Source of the DNA: JBALVT01 sp045110675
GTDB lineage: Bacteria; Pseudomonadota; Gammaproteobacteria; Pseudomonadales; Halieaceae
Direction of reading: 5' to 3'
Length of the DNA: 64,000 nt
Assembly (NCBI GenBank): GCA_045110675.1
Contig: JBGCGJ010000065.1
Coordinates: forward strand, 1-64,000
Positions 44,096 to 52,913 of this stretch are shown here, piece by piece (position 1 is the stretch's first letter; each line of letters opens with the position of its first letter). A program made the position numbers and the translations under genes. The notes beneath the pieces are model-generated. The model saw only the letters and a list, made by a program, of their open reading frames with translations, was not told where the DNA came from and did not search any database.

Positions 44096-44857
44096 ATGGA
44101 TCTCGGACTATCTGGAAAAAAAGCAATCATCACCGGTTCTACTCGCGGTATTGGTAGAGCTATCGCCAACCTTTTGGCCGACGAAGGTGCCGACCTGGGA
44201 ATCTGTGCTCGCAACCAGGAAGAAGTTGATGCAGCGGTGGCGGATTTGAGTGCCAAGGGCGTAAAAGTTGTGGGCTCTGTGGTTGATGTCGCTGACAAAG
44301 ACAGCTACCAGGCCTGGGTGGCCAGCGCCGCAGAAGAACTCGGTGGTATCGATATTTTCGTACCCAATGTCAGTGCTGGTGGCGGCGCGGTAGGCGATGA
44401 TGGCTGGAAGGCGAATCTTGAGATCGACGTTTTAGGAACTACCCGTGGTATTGAAGCGGCCATGCCATTTCTCGAAAAGTCAGATGCGGCATCTATCGTC
44501 ATCATATCCAGCACCGCCGGCGTTGAAACCTTCATGGGCCCACAGCCTTACAACGCGATCAAAGGCGCACTGATTATTCACGGTAAGCAATTGAGCCAGG
44601 CGCTGGCGCCACAGGGTATTCGAGTAAATTGTGTGTCTCCCGGTCCTATTTACTTTGCAGGCGGCGCCTGGGAGTTCATTGAGAACAATATGGCCGATTT
44701 GTACAACAGCACGCTAGAACAGATTCCCTCCGGCAGAATGGGCAGCCCGGAAGAGATAGCCAATACAGTGGCTTTCATAGCGAGCCCCGCTGCGAGCCTT
44801 ATCACAGGCGTCAATCTGGTGGCCGACGGTGGTTTCACAAAACGTGTGCAACTCTGA
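44096..44857 (+). CDS. SDR-family oxidoreductase
   Basis: A 253-residue SDR with TGSTRGIGRAIA, CARNQE, PNVSAGG in place of NNAG, IVIISSTAGVE (Ser) and YNAIK (Tyr, Lys), then the C-terminal VNLVADGGF. The NAG block is altered (PNVSA), as in some 3-ketosteroid or cyclohexanol SDRs. AGGAG lies 6-8 bases before the ATG. First gene of a plus-strand unit with ThuA copy 2, an acyl-CoA dehydrogenase and a Rieske oxygenase. Confidence 0.9.
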   Translation: MDLGLSGKKAIITGSTRGIGRAIANLLADEGADLGICARNQEEVDAAVADLSAKGVKVVGSVVDVADKDSYQAWVASAAEELGGIDIFVPNVSAGGGAVGDDGWKANLEIDVLGTTRGIEAAMPFLEKSDAASIVIISSTAGVETFMGPQPYNAIKGALIIHGKQLSQALAPQGIRVNCVSPGPIYFAGGAWEFIENNMADLYNSTLEQIPSGRMGSPEEIANTVAFIASPAASLITGVNLVADGGFTKRVQL

Positions 44858-44872
44858 GTACGGGTTTTCAGT

Positions 44873-45640
44873 ATGAGTAAAAGCGATCGCGTAGATGTCT
44901 ACCTGGTAGCGGGCGGTTTGTACCACAACATCGACCACGCCAGACTGGAGATACTTAAGCTGCTGGCTGAACAGCCGCGAATCAAGGTGAAAGTGGGTGC
45001 TGATTACAGCGATATCGACGCGATATGCGAATCGGATTTTCTGATCACATATACCTGTGATGTCATACCCTCAGAAACCCAGACTAATCGCCTGGTGGAT
45101 TACATTCGCAGCGGGAAGAAGTGGTTTGCATTGCACGGAACCAACTCGATATTGCGCTTTCTAGAGCACGAGGGTGAGGGATTATTAGTCGATTGCCCCG
45201 AAGAGAACTTGCCGTTCATGGAAATGCTCGGCAGTCAGTTCATGTCTCATCCGCCTATTCAGGAATATGAGGTCCAAATTACAGAACCGGACCATCCTCT
45301 AGTGAAAGGTGTACCACCCTTCACAGTGGATGATGAAATGTATCTGTGCAAGTTCCACGGCGAATATCAAACACTCATGCACTGCAACTGGTCCGATCCC
45401 GTGCCTGAGTTTGTGCGGGACGATTGGGTCAAAGATACCGAGCAACAACCGGTGTTCTACATACATCCCTATGGCAACGGCCAGGTGCTCTATCTGACAC
45501 TGGGCCACTGTCGTGGCAAATATGACATGCAGCCGCTGATAGAAGAAGTTCTGGAACCGGAAGAAGGTGCCTGGAGATCCGATGAGTTCTACGAGCTACT
45601 CAGAAGAGGCATCAAGTGGGCGATGGAGCCCGTACAATAA
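44873..45640 (+). CDS. ThuA-domain protein, copy 2
   Basis: A 255-residue ThuA-family protein, shorter and distantly related to copy 1. VYLVAGGLYHNIDHARLEIL, FALHGTNSILRF, MLGSQFMSHPPIQEYEVQI, DDEMYLCKFHG and VLYLTLGHCRGKYDMQPL are the same blocks in the same order, so the two may form a heteromer. It starts 15 bases after the SDR stop. ThuA-fold proteins have no agreed reaction. A role in handling a ring or sugar-like polyol is only inference. Confidence 0.85.
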   Translation: MSKSDRVDVYLVAGGLYHNIDHARLEILKLLAEQPRIKVKVGADYSDIDAICESDFLITYTCDVIPSETQTNRLVDYIRSGKKWFALHGTNSILRFLEHEGEGLLVDCPEENLPFMEMLGSQFMSHPPIQEYEVQITEPDHPLVKGVPPFTVDDEMYLCKFHGEYQTLMHCNWSDPVPEFVRDDWVKDTEQQPVFYIHPYGNGQVLYLTLGHCRGKYDMQPLIEEVLEPEEGAWRSDEFYELLRRGIKWAMEPVQ

Positions 45641-45684
45641 GCCTTTGTAACAGCTCTTGCTTGTAAATAATCGGAAGTAACATT

Positions 45685-46872
45685 ATGGATTTAAAGTTCA
45701 GCCCCGAGGAGCTCCAGTTTCAGTTGGAGGTAAGACGGTTTCTTCAAGAGAACCTGCCACAAAATGTTGTTGACGCAGCACAGAGAGGCAGCAGTGTCTT
45801 TATTGAAAAGGATATCGCGCTGGAATGGCAGGCCATATTGGTGAAAAAAGGCTGGGCGGTACCGGGCTGGCCGGTGGAGCACGGCGGCACCGACTGGACC
45901 CCCTCTCAGAAATACCTGTTCAGCCTGGAGTGTTATCGCGCAGGGGCACCCATGTTAATCCCCCTGGGTTTGATGATGTTGGCGCCGGTGATCATGGCAT
46001 TTGGTACCGAAGAACAGAAAGCTAAGTACTTGCCGAAAATTCTCTCGGGTGAACACTACTGGTGCCAGGGTTATTCTGAACCGGGATCAGGATCCGATCT
46101 GGCAAGTCTGAGCCTGAAAGCGGAATCGGACGGGGAAGACTACATTCTCAACGGCTCCAAAATTTGGACCACCCACGCGCATTTCGCCGACCACATTTTC
46201 TGTCTGGTTCGGACACATAACGGCGAGAAGCCTCAGCAGGGAATCAGTTTTTTACTCATCGATATGAGTACTCCTGGGGTAGAAGTAAAACCCATCATCA
46301 CCATGGCGGGTGACCACGAAACCAATCAGGTGTTTTTCGATAATGTTCGCGTACCAAAGGCCAATCGTATCGGCGAGGAAAACAAGGGCTGGACTTACGC
46401 AAAGTATCTTCTGGAGTTCGAGCGCGGCGGCGGTTTTTCCGCCAATCGCATCCGACAAGAAATCAACCATGTCAAAAAGATCGCTTCGCGTCTGGAATCT
46501 GAAAACGCCAGCTTCGACCGCAGTGGAGATATCGAACGCAAAATTGCCCGCATAGAAATCGATCTAAAATCCCTGGAGATCACTGAACTACGGATTTTGT
46601 CTGCCTTGGCAGATGGCGGTGCGCCAGGTGCTGAATCGTCTATCTTGAAGCTCACCACCACACGGCTGGAGCAGGCGGTCAATGAGCTGGCAATGGAAAT
46701 GGTAGGCTATGAAGCCCTGGCGATGGATGCTACGGAGGACGGAAGTAGCTATCGCAGAGACTATGCGAGCTCTATTACTCCGCGATATCTGAATAACAGA
46801 GCCGCCTCAATATTCGGCGGCTCGCAGGAAGTGCAGCGAAACATCATCGCGAAAATGGTGTTGGGACTTTAA
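45685..46872 (+). CDS. Acyl-CoA dehydrogenase, second copy
   Basis: A 395-residue enzyme. The blocks WCQGYSEPGSGSDLASLSLKA, YILNGSKIWTTHAHFADHIFCLVRT, and FGGSQEVQRNIIAKMVLGL are typical of FadE-like dehydrogenases acting on larger or branched acyl-CoAs. GGAAG precedes the ATG. It is in the SDR-ThuA-Rieske operon, 44 bases after ThuA. It differs clearly from the first acyl-CoA dehydrogenase at 26291. Confidence 0.93.
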   Translation: MDLKFSPEELQFQLEVRRFLQENLPQNVVDAAQRGSSVFIEKDIALEWQAILVKKGWAVPGWPVEHGGTDWTPSQKYLFSLECYRAGAPMLIPLGLMMLAPVIMAFGTEEQKAKYLPKILSGEHYWCQGYSEPGSGSDLASLSLKAESDGEDYILNGSKIWTTHAHFADHIFCLVRTHNGEKPQQGISFLLIDMSTPGVEVKPIITMAGDHETNQVFFDNVRVPKANRIGEENKGWTYAKYLLEFERGGGFSANRIRQEINHVKKIASRLESENASFDRSGDIERKIARIEIDLKSLEITELRILSALADGGAPGAESSILKLTTTRLEQAVNELAMEMVGYEALAMDATEDGSSYRRDYASSITPRYLNNRAASIFGGSQEVQRNIIAKMVLGL

Positions 46873-46911
46873 GCTCAGCCAAACCGGCGTAATCAGCACA
46901 AGGCAACGACA

Positions 46912-48060
46912 ATGCATCGTGAACAACTGGTAGCAGAGGCGAAAGCCCTGATGGACCTGGTTGCCAACGGGACCACATCCCTAACGGATAGCGTCATGGA
47001 AATTGACGTTAAGGAATACACTAACCCTGAGCAGTTTGAGCGCGAAAAATTTGCGCTTTTCCGCAACTATGCTCAATTCGTCGGCCCCAGTTGCATTGTC
47101 CCCAATGCCGGTGACTACTTCGCGTTTGACGATACCGGAATCCCGATACTGATTGTTCGCACCGAATCCGGAGATTTGAATGCCTTCGTGAATATCTGCT
47201 CTCATCGCGGCGCTCCGCTGAACGAGTGCGATCACGGCCACGCAAAAAAGGGACGCATGTTTTCCTGCCCCTATCACGGCTGGAGTTACGACCTGCAAGG
47301 CCAATTAATCGCTGTACCCTTTGGCAAACAAGGTTTCGATACTATTGATCGAGCGAAGTTGGGCCTAAGACCACTGCAGGTAGAGGAAAAATACGGCATG
47401 ATTTTCGTCATGCCAAACCCCGAGCTAACATTTGATATCGATGAAGTACTGGCGGGTTTGCAGGAGCGCATTCAAGGATTCGGCTTCGAAGATCATCACT
47501 ATCTGGGCGCCAAACAAGTGTTCACCGATTTTAGCTGGAAGCTCAACATGGATACCTTCCATGAGTATTATCACTTCGAGTTTCTACACCCGGAAAGTAT
47601 CGCGACGATGAATTACTCCAACACCGCGCACTACTTGCAATACGGGCGCAACCATTCGATGGGTTCACCGTCGCTGCAGATTAACGAGCTGAAAGAGATT
47701 CCGGAAGATCAGTGGGAGCCGAGAAATTACACGTCTTACGTCAACTTCATATTTCCGAATACCGTGATTTTCGTTGTCGCAGACCATTTTCAAACCTGGA
47801 GGGTTTATCCTGTAAGCCCGAGTCGCTCGGTGGTTTACCACAGCATGTTCATACCGGAAGTACCTCAAACCGAGGAGGAACTAAAAGGCCACGAAGAGTA
47901 TTTTCAGATGATTAACGATGTGGCAGTCACTGAAGACTATACTTTGGTTGATAAAATCCACCGCGGATTGGGAGCGGGAATCGACAGAAAGGTACTCATC
48001 GGCCGCAACGAACCCGGAGTTCAAAATATGCATCGGCAACTACACGATGTTCTCGGCTAA
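46912..48060 (+). CDS. Rieske non-heme iron oxygenase alpha subunit, copy 2
   Basis: A 382-residue oxygenase. Rieske ligands are C96/H98 in CSHRG and C119/H122 in CPYHGW. The iron site is H221 and H226 in DTFHEYYHFEFLH. It is the shortest of the three copies, near the size of 3-ketosteroid 9-alpha-hydroxylase (KshA)-like and other three-component monooxygenases, but this does not fix the substrate. Last gene of a four-gene operon and convergent with a SnoaL-like gene across 18 bases. No reductase is nearby. Confidence 0.93.
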   Translation: MHREQLVAEAKALMDLVANGTTSLTDSVMEIDVKEYTNPEQFEREKFALFRNYAQFVGPSCIVPNAGDYFAFDDTGIPILIVRTESGDLNAFVNICSHRGAPLNECDHGHAKKGRMFSCPYHGWSYDLQGQLIAVPFGKQGFDTIDRAKLGLRPLQVEEKYGMIFVMPNPELTFDIDEVLAGLQERIQGFGFEDHHYLGAKQVFTDFSWKLNMDTFHEYYHFEFLHPESIATMNYSNTAHYLQYGRNHSMGSPSLQINELKEIPEDQWEPRNYTSYVNFIFPNTVIFVVADHFQTWRVYPVSPSRSVVYHSMFIPEVPQTEEELKGHEEYFQMINDVAVTEDYTLVDKIHRGLGAGIDRKVLIGRNEPGVQNMHRQLHDVLG

Positions 48061-48078
48061 AATTAATTATCAGTTAAT

Positions 48079-48594
48079 CTATAATCCCGAATTCTCAGCT
48101 GCACGCTTCACCGCGATTTCCAGCAAACCGACATTCCCACTCGTCCATTCAACGTTTAGCTCTGATTTTACTATCTTCCAGACGCCGTCAAACCGCTCAT
48201 AATAATTTTTGTATTCACCCACCACGGTAACGATATCCTGTGCCGAAATTATCCGTCCTTGGGGGTCTGGGTAAATAACATGATCTGCGCTCAGATAGGC
48301 TCGACAAGTGATTACTCCAGATTTATCTACATCCATTCTGTGGTTGGTTATCGCATGACGCGTTACATCAAAACCATTGATGACGGCCTGCAGGCTCGTC
48401 ATCCAATCGTCGGCTCTTCGGGGCACGTCCGGAGGTCCACTGGCGATACTGAGTTCGCCATAATCGATAAGAATTTCATCGGCGAAACAGGCTCGCACCA
48501 GATTCCAGTTTTTGCCGTCCAATCCCTCTGCATAGTTTGAGTAGGAATCAACGAGTTCGTTTCTTATTAAGGCTATTTCCGAGGGTGAATGCAT
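48079..48594 (-). CDS. SnoaL-like (NTF2-fold) protein next to Rieske oxygenase 2
   Basis: A 171-residue NTF2-fold protein. ELVDSYSNYAEGLDGKNWNLVRACFADEILIDYG is the first helix pair and strand, and NYYERFDGVWKIVKSELNVEW the late strand. ATG at 48594 has GGAG 5 bases upstream and is preferred over an earlier in-frame start. It lies in the same direction as an enoyl-CoA hydratase gene 80 bases upstream, and converges with the Rieske gene. A short palindrome (ACGAT-CTG-ATCGT, 48642-48654) lies upstream. Confidence 0.82.
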   Translation of the reverse strand: MHSPSEIALIRNELVDSYSNYAEGLDGKNWNLVRACFADEILIDYGELSIASGPPDVPRRADDWMTSLQAVINGFDVTRHAITNHRMDVDKSGVITCRAYLSADHVIYPDPQGRIISAQDIVTVVGEYKNYYERFDGVWKIVKSELNVEWTSGNVGLLEIAVKRAAENSGL

Positions 48595-48674
48595 TTTATC
48601 TCCAGTAACTTGATCTTGATTCGACTCCGCAAGGAGCAAAAACGATCTGATCGTGATTCATACTATTTCGTTTT

Positions 48675-49493
48675 TCATTCATCAGCTTGCTTTGGATAAC
48701 CGTATTGCTCGGCAATACTAATACCGAGATCGTATTGCCGCTGCACCCTCTTCATGCCTGACAATGCTGCTTCAGAAGCCACGATTGACTGAAACACCTT
48801 TTGCTCATTGCTGAGGGAGTTCGACAAAGATTCGTCATCGCTAACCTCGAGCACCTTCTTAAGCCCCGCTAAGGCGGCACCGTTCTTTTGTGTCAATCCC
48901 TGCGCCAGCTCGATCGATGTATTTAAAGACTCACCGGGCCCGACAAGTCTACTAATAGCACCCACCTGATAAAGTCGAACCGCAGTCACCGGCTCCCCGG
49001 TCAAGACCATATCTGTTGCCACGCCACGGCCAGCCAGTCTCGCGAGACGGCTCGAACCGCCAATTCCCGTCGTCAACGCCATCGCTATCTCGGGTTGCGA
49101 AAAGAGCACCTGCTCCTCGGCCACTCTTAAATCACATGCCCATCCGAGTTCAGCGCCACCTCCAGAGCTGTTTCCCGATATCGCGGCTACGCTGATAATC
49201 GACTCGTGAGCCAATTCTTGTAATACGGTGAACCAACCCTTTCCAGAACCAGTCTGTGCCCTGCCCTCAACGCCACTGATCAGGTCCTCTAGCCAGGCGT
49301 GTTCGAACCAATGGCCTTGCAGAGCGGAGGCCAGAATAACAACGCGTGCACCACGTTCTCTGACTGTCCTAAGCTCACCTCCCAATTGGTCAATGGCCGC
49401 CCAACAAATTTGATTTTCTCGCTCACTATCACGGAAGCGAACACAAGCTACCGTTTCAGCAGGCCAATCGATAGATATACTATGCGTCAACAA
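48675..49493 (-). CDS. Enoyl-CoA hydratase/isomerase-family protein
   Basis: A 272-residue crotonase-fold protein. The oxyanion-hole regions are less standard (SALQGHWFEHAWLEDL, then AAISGNSSGGGAELGWACDLRVAEEQVLFSQPEIAMALTTGIGG). Catalytic acids are not clear by eye. Start TTG at 49493 is supported by GGAG 6 bases upstream. It may hydrate or isomerise an enoyl-CoA. A weak match to the operator-like motif lies 57 bases upstream. Confidence 0.83.
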   Translation of the reverse strand: MLTHSISIDWPAETVACVRFRDSERENQICWAAIDQLGGELRTVRERGARVVILASALQGHWFEHAWLEDLISGVEGRAQTGSGKGWFTVLQELAHESIISVAAISGNSSGGGAELGWACDLRVAEEQVLFSQPEIAMALTTGIGGSSRLARLAGRGVATDMVLTGEPVTAVRLYQVGAISRLVGPGESLNTSIELAQGLTQKNGAALAGLKKVLEVSDDESLSNSLSNEQKVFQSIVASEAALSGMKRVQRQYDLGISIAEQYGYPKQADE

Positions 49494-49549
49494 ACACTCC
49501 GAAATAAAAGTCCTAAAATACCTTGGCGCTTAGACTTGCCCGCCAAAAA

Positions 49550-49571
49550 AGTCAGCTCATCCTGTTTTATG
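49550..49571 (+). promoter_or_regulatory. Weak operator-like motif, copy 6 (upstream of the enoyl-CoA hydratase gene)
   Basis: CAG (49553-49555), CTCATC, CTG (49562-49564), then TTTTATG. The spacer length and A-rich left flank fit the other copies, but TC after CAG and the TTGTTT end are missing, so it is a tentative copy only. Confidence 0.3.
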
Positions 49572-49749
49572 ACAAAAGAGTACCCGCGCGCATTGCGAGG
49601 GTCAATAGTGGTGATAGTAGACTGATAAAGAGCCCAAGCGACATTGCCGCGCCTCGTATCCAACGTGTAAAATCTCCATTGATCGCTCGGGGTCTCACCC
49701 TGATTTTATTCACACATAACAATAGGGTCGGCCTGATTTCGGGCTACGT

Positions 49750-50748
49750 ATGCATTCGAACTTTGGGCACGCACCACGTTCTGCTCACGCTATTTTTCAT
49801 CGCCTATGCTCGCTTTCAAGTCATAGCTACTTGCTGGCGATGCCGCTGTTGGCGATCTACCTGAACTGCGCGCAAGCACTAGCCCAAGAGGAAAAAAACA
49901 AAAAAGAGAGTCCTAAATTTTCTGCGGACATTGCGGTGGGCGCCGAGTACGACAGTAATATTGCAGTTGAAGAGGTAGATCGTAGCAGCAGTGAAACAGA
50001 TTACGCCTTAACTCTCAGCGCAGGGCTAGGCGTACAACAGAAACTGAACGACTCTGCGAAAATTGGTTTTAGCTACGACTTCAATCAGAATATCTATCAG
50101 AATTTTTCTCAGGTGGATCGACAGACCCATATCCTCGGTGGAAATCTAAGTAAGGACCTGGGTAAAGCGGATGCCGGGCTGTCTCTTTTTTATATAAACT
50201 CGAGACTTGATGGTAAGCCATTTCTTGAGCTCAGCAGGATCTCGCCCTCCGTATCAGGATTTCTTTCAAAAAAATGGTTTGCCCGGGGCGCCTACGTTTA
50301 CTCAGACAAAACGATCGAAGACCGGCCTGAAAGAGATGCAATATCCAATGCTGCGGAGGCCGATATATACTACTTTCGGAGAGGCTTGCGGAGCTACTTA
50401 AACATCGGTTACCGCTTTCGGGACGAAGACGCCAACTCCGACCCGCTCGATTACACCGCACACAGTTTAAAACTGAGATACATTCAGCGGGTGGAAGTGT
50501 TTTCCAAATTGGCCAAGCTGGAACTCGCCTGGCGCTATGAAGATCGAGACTACCAGTCAGACACAGCTAGCATAAATGAAGAAAGGGGCGATCAACGGCA
50601 CAGATGGAGATTGGATTTTGAGATCCCGGTCTGGGGCCCGGGCAGTGCGATACAGTTTTACTACGGATACTCGGATTACGATTCGAACTTACCACAATCC
50701 GATTACAACCAGGCGATCACCGGGACGCGGTTTGTACACCGCTGGTAG
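49750..50748 (+). CDS. Outer-membrane beta-barrel protein of envelope module
   Basis: A protein of up to 332 residues. An N-terminal hydrophobic segment ending in AQALAQ (about residues 28-45) looks like a signal peptide, followed by many alternating-pattern strands (AVGAEYDSNIAV, LGVQQKL, KIGFSYDFNQNIYQ and others) and a C-terminal RFVHRW. It is an outer-membrane barrel of the surface-lipoprotein-assembly-modifier/DUF560-like style, function unknown. ATG at 49750 lacks a good ribosome site. ATG at 49840 is an alternative. Its end overlaps the convergent subtilisin-like gene by 32 bases. Confidence 0.75.
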   Translation: MHSNFGHAPRSAHAIFHRLCSLSSHSYLLAMPLLAIYLNCAQALAQEEKNKKESPKFSADIAVGAEYDSNIAVEEVDRSSSETDYALTLSAGLGVQQKLNDSAKIGFSYDFNQNIYQNFSQVDRQTHILGGNLSKDLGKADAGLSLFYINSRLDGKPFLELSRISPSVSGFLSKKWFARGAYVYSDKTIEDRPERDAISNAAEADIYYFRRGLRSYLNIGYRFRDEDANSDPLDYTAHSLKLRYIQRVEVFSKLAKLELAWRYEDRDYQSDTASINEERGDQRHRWRLDFEIPVWGPGSAIQFYYGYSDYDSNLPQSDYNQAITGTRFVHRW

Positions 50749-52792
50749 AAACTACATCAGGACGCAGCAATCCATAACCGTAGACTTCATCCCAGCCGGG
50801 TGATCCCAGATCCTGGGCGCTGCGGTGCAATATTTCCAGCGCATCGCTACCCGGCATCAGCTGTCGAATTCTAGCGGCGGCAGTAGCGGCAAAAGGCACC
50901 GCAAACGAAGTACCTGAAGAGGCAACATAACCACCACCGGCTTTAGCGTGGCGCAAGCTGACACCAGGTGCCGCAAGATCAAGGTACTTCCCCCGATTAG
51001 CAAGCCTGAAGACTTGACCCTTAACATCCACCGCTGTAACGGCAACCACTGACTCATAAGCAGCAGGATACATGGGCTTCGCGACAGGACCGCCATTACC
51101 GGCTGCGGCGAGGATCATTACATCCTGCTGCGCCGCTCGGTTGAGGGCGGACTGTAGTAAGCGATTAGCCGGACCCGCCAGGCTAATATTAATCACATCG
51201 ACTCCGGACGAAATAAGCCAATCCAAAGCCATGACAAGACTTACCGTACTGGCGATTTCGCCCCGCTGCTGGTCTTTTTGAAAGACGGCGGCAGCATACA
51301 CTTCGGAACTTGGTGCCAGGCCCTGATACTCACCGGTATTACCGGCGATGATAGAGGCGATAGCGGTGCCGTGAAAATCGGGCAGCTCGGCGTTTTTCGG
51401 AGCAAAGGAACGGGTGGAAATATTGGAGCTGCTTAGTGACGGATGCCGAGTATCAACGAGACTGTCAATCATGCCGATTCGCAATACCAGGTCCTTGGTA
51501 TCGGCGGGGAAATTGATCGCTGTCTGCGGGTATACTCCACCGGACTGCAGCACCGGGACAGGAGAACCCGCAGTATAGATATGATTTAAATCGACATCGG
51601 CGTGGTCACTGCCAAGTACATCGATTACTCCCTGACGCACTTGAGTGATGTCAAAACTGGAGGGGGCAGCCACTTCGGCCAGACGCATCCCAATGCCAGG
51701 AAGTTCCGTCACCTTGTCAAACAAATAGCCCTCGCTCGCGAGTTTTTCAAAAACCTCCGGCTCGGCCATAACCAGCCACTGATCTTTGCGAATCCGGTTC
51801 TCGTCTATTTCAAGTTCACTTTCCACACTTTCAAGAATCAAATCGATGGTGCCTTCCAAGCGTTCTTCCACTGCCTCAGCAACCTCGCCCTCAACATTGC
51901 GTTCGAGGTTTTCTTCCATCCCCTGCTCTACATTTTGAGCGACGGACTGCTCAATACTATTCTCAACACTCGCTTCCACAGTTGCTTCAACGCTCTCTTC
52001 AACATTTTGAGCGACTCCCTCTTCGACACTTTCAGCGACAGCCTGCTCTATTCCTTCCTCAACGGCCTGAGCTACGCCTTCTTCAACGCTTTGTTCTACA
52101 CCCTGGGCAACCTCATCCTCGATACCGTCTTCCACGGTCTGAGCGACAGTATCCTCAACAGTCTCCTCAACGCTCTGAGCGACTTCTTCCTGAACGTTTT
52201 CGGCGACATTCTGCTCTAGGATATCCGCTATCATTTGACTGAAATCGGCCGAAACGGTCTCAACAACACTATCTTCAACCGCACTGGCTACACTTTCTTC
52301 GACACCTTCTTCTATTCCGTCTTCAACTGCCTCTTCGGCGATGCTTGCCACATTTTCCTCTATGTTCTCTTCAATAGAGTCTTCAATATTTTCCTCGAGG
52401 CTTTCTTCAATGTTATCGACCACGGTCTCTTCAACCGTTTCCTCTACAGTGGCTTCAACCACCTCTTCAACGGTTTCTTCGACGGTTTCCTCGACTGTTT
52501 CTTCAACGCTTTCTTCGACTGTCTCCTCAACCGCTAACTCTATCTCGCCCAAGGTCAGTACTCGCTCTTCCGCTGCATCCGCCACCTGCTCTTCAACGGC
52601 CTCTGTTACAGCCTCATCAGCCGCGTCCTCAGGTGTACCGCCCAGGGACAGTTGAGCTTGTGCCGCCTGCCCGAACAACAAAGAAGCGCTTAAAAACAGA
52701 GGCAAAAGGGATTTAAAAACAGAACGGCATAGGTGCTCACTACCGGATCGGAATTTATTGTCTTTTAAATTCAATAAGTTAGAGGTTTTCAT
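50717..52792 (-). CDS. Secreted S8 (subtilisin-family) protein with long four-residue repeat region
   Basis: A 691-residue protein. The signal peptide runs to about residue 47 (SLLFGQAAQAQ). Residues 88-320 are an unbroken run of about 59 four-residue units of the form V/I-E-E/D-x or V-A-Q-x. The C-terminal subtilisin domain (about 435-680) has Asp443 in MIDS, His474 in DFHGTAIAS, Asn566 in AAAGNGG and Ser629 in SSGTSFAVP, so the full catalytic set is present. It is probably exported and active on or outside the outer membrane. The repeat region is very acidic. It is divergent from the ECF sigma gene and convergent with the barrel gene, so they may be one module. Confidence 0.92.
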   Translation of the reverse strand: MKTSNLLNLKDNKFRSGSEHLCRSVFKSLLPLFLSASLLFGQAAQAQLSLGGTPEDAADEAVTEAVEEQVADAAEERVLTLGEIELAVEETVEESVEETVEETVEETVEEVVEATVEETVEETVVDNIEESLEENIEDSIEENIEENVASIAEEAVEDGIEEGVEESVASAVEDSVVETVSADFSQMIADILEQNVAENVQEEVAQSVEETVEDTVAQTVEDGIEDEVAQGVEQSVEEGVAQAVEEGIEQAVAESVEEGVAQNVEESVEATVEASVENSIEQSVAQNVEQGMEENLERNVEGEVAEAVEERLEGTIDLILESVESELEIDENRIRKDQWLVMAEPEVFEKLASEGYLFDKVTELPGIGMRLAEVAAPSSFDITQVRQGVIDVLGSDHADVDLNHIYTAGSPVPVLQSGGVYPQTAINFPADTKDLVLRIGMIDSLVDTRHPSLSSSNISTRSFAPKNAELPDFHGTAIASIIAGNTGEYQGLAPSSEVYAAAVFQKDQQRGEIASTVSLVMALDWLISSGVDVINISLAGPANRLLQSALNRAAQQDVMILAAAGNGGPVAKPMYPAAYESVVAVTAVDVKGQVFRLANRGKYLDLAAPGVSLRHAKAGGGYVASSGTSFAVPFAATAAARIRQLMPGSDALEILHRSAQDLGSPGWDEVYGYGLLRPDVVSTSGVQTASR
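51832..52531 (-). repeat. Coding region for about 59 tandem tetrapeptide repeats
   Basis: This segment codes for residues 88-320 of the S8 protein. A hydrophobic residue (mostly Val, sometimes Ile or Leu) falls at essentially every fourth position with no insertion or deletion breaking the register, and Glu, Gln, Ala, Asp, Ser, Thr, Asn or Gly fill the rest. Codons vary freely, so the DNA is not a simple microsatellite. This indicates selection on the protein pattern. It also explains the long open frames on the opposite strand, which are artefacts. Confidence 0.9.
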
Positions 52793-52855
52793 GAACTTTT
52801 TCGCCGTTAATTAAACGTACTGCTTCATCTATAATAACGATTCACGCGAAGATAA

Positions 52856-52872
52856 ATTCCATTAGATGGAAT
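52856..52872. promoter_or_regulatory. Inverted repeat in the S8/sigma divergent region
   Basis: ATTCCAT (52856-52862), TAG, ATGGAAT (52866-52872) form a perfect 7-3-7 inverted repeat. It lies 64 bases from the S8 start and 42 from the sigma-factor start, a fitting place for an operator or a structured leader. No factor is known. Confidence 0.45.
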
Positions 52873-52913
52873 AGAATCGCCGAATTAATCGTCACCATAG
52901 TAACAGGATTCTT

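Noticed and set aside
51602..52655. Long plus-strand open frames opposite the repeat region of the S8 protein
   Set aside because: Glu and Val codons read on the other strand give Phe, Leu and Ser codons with few stops, so long frames arise by chance. They have no ribosome sites or family-like sequence.
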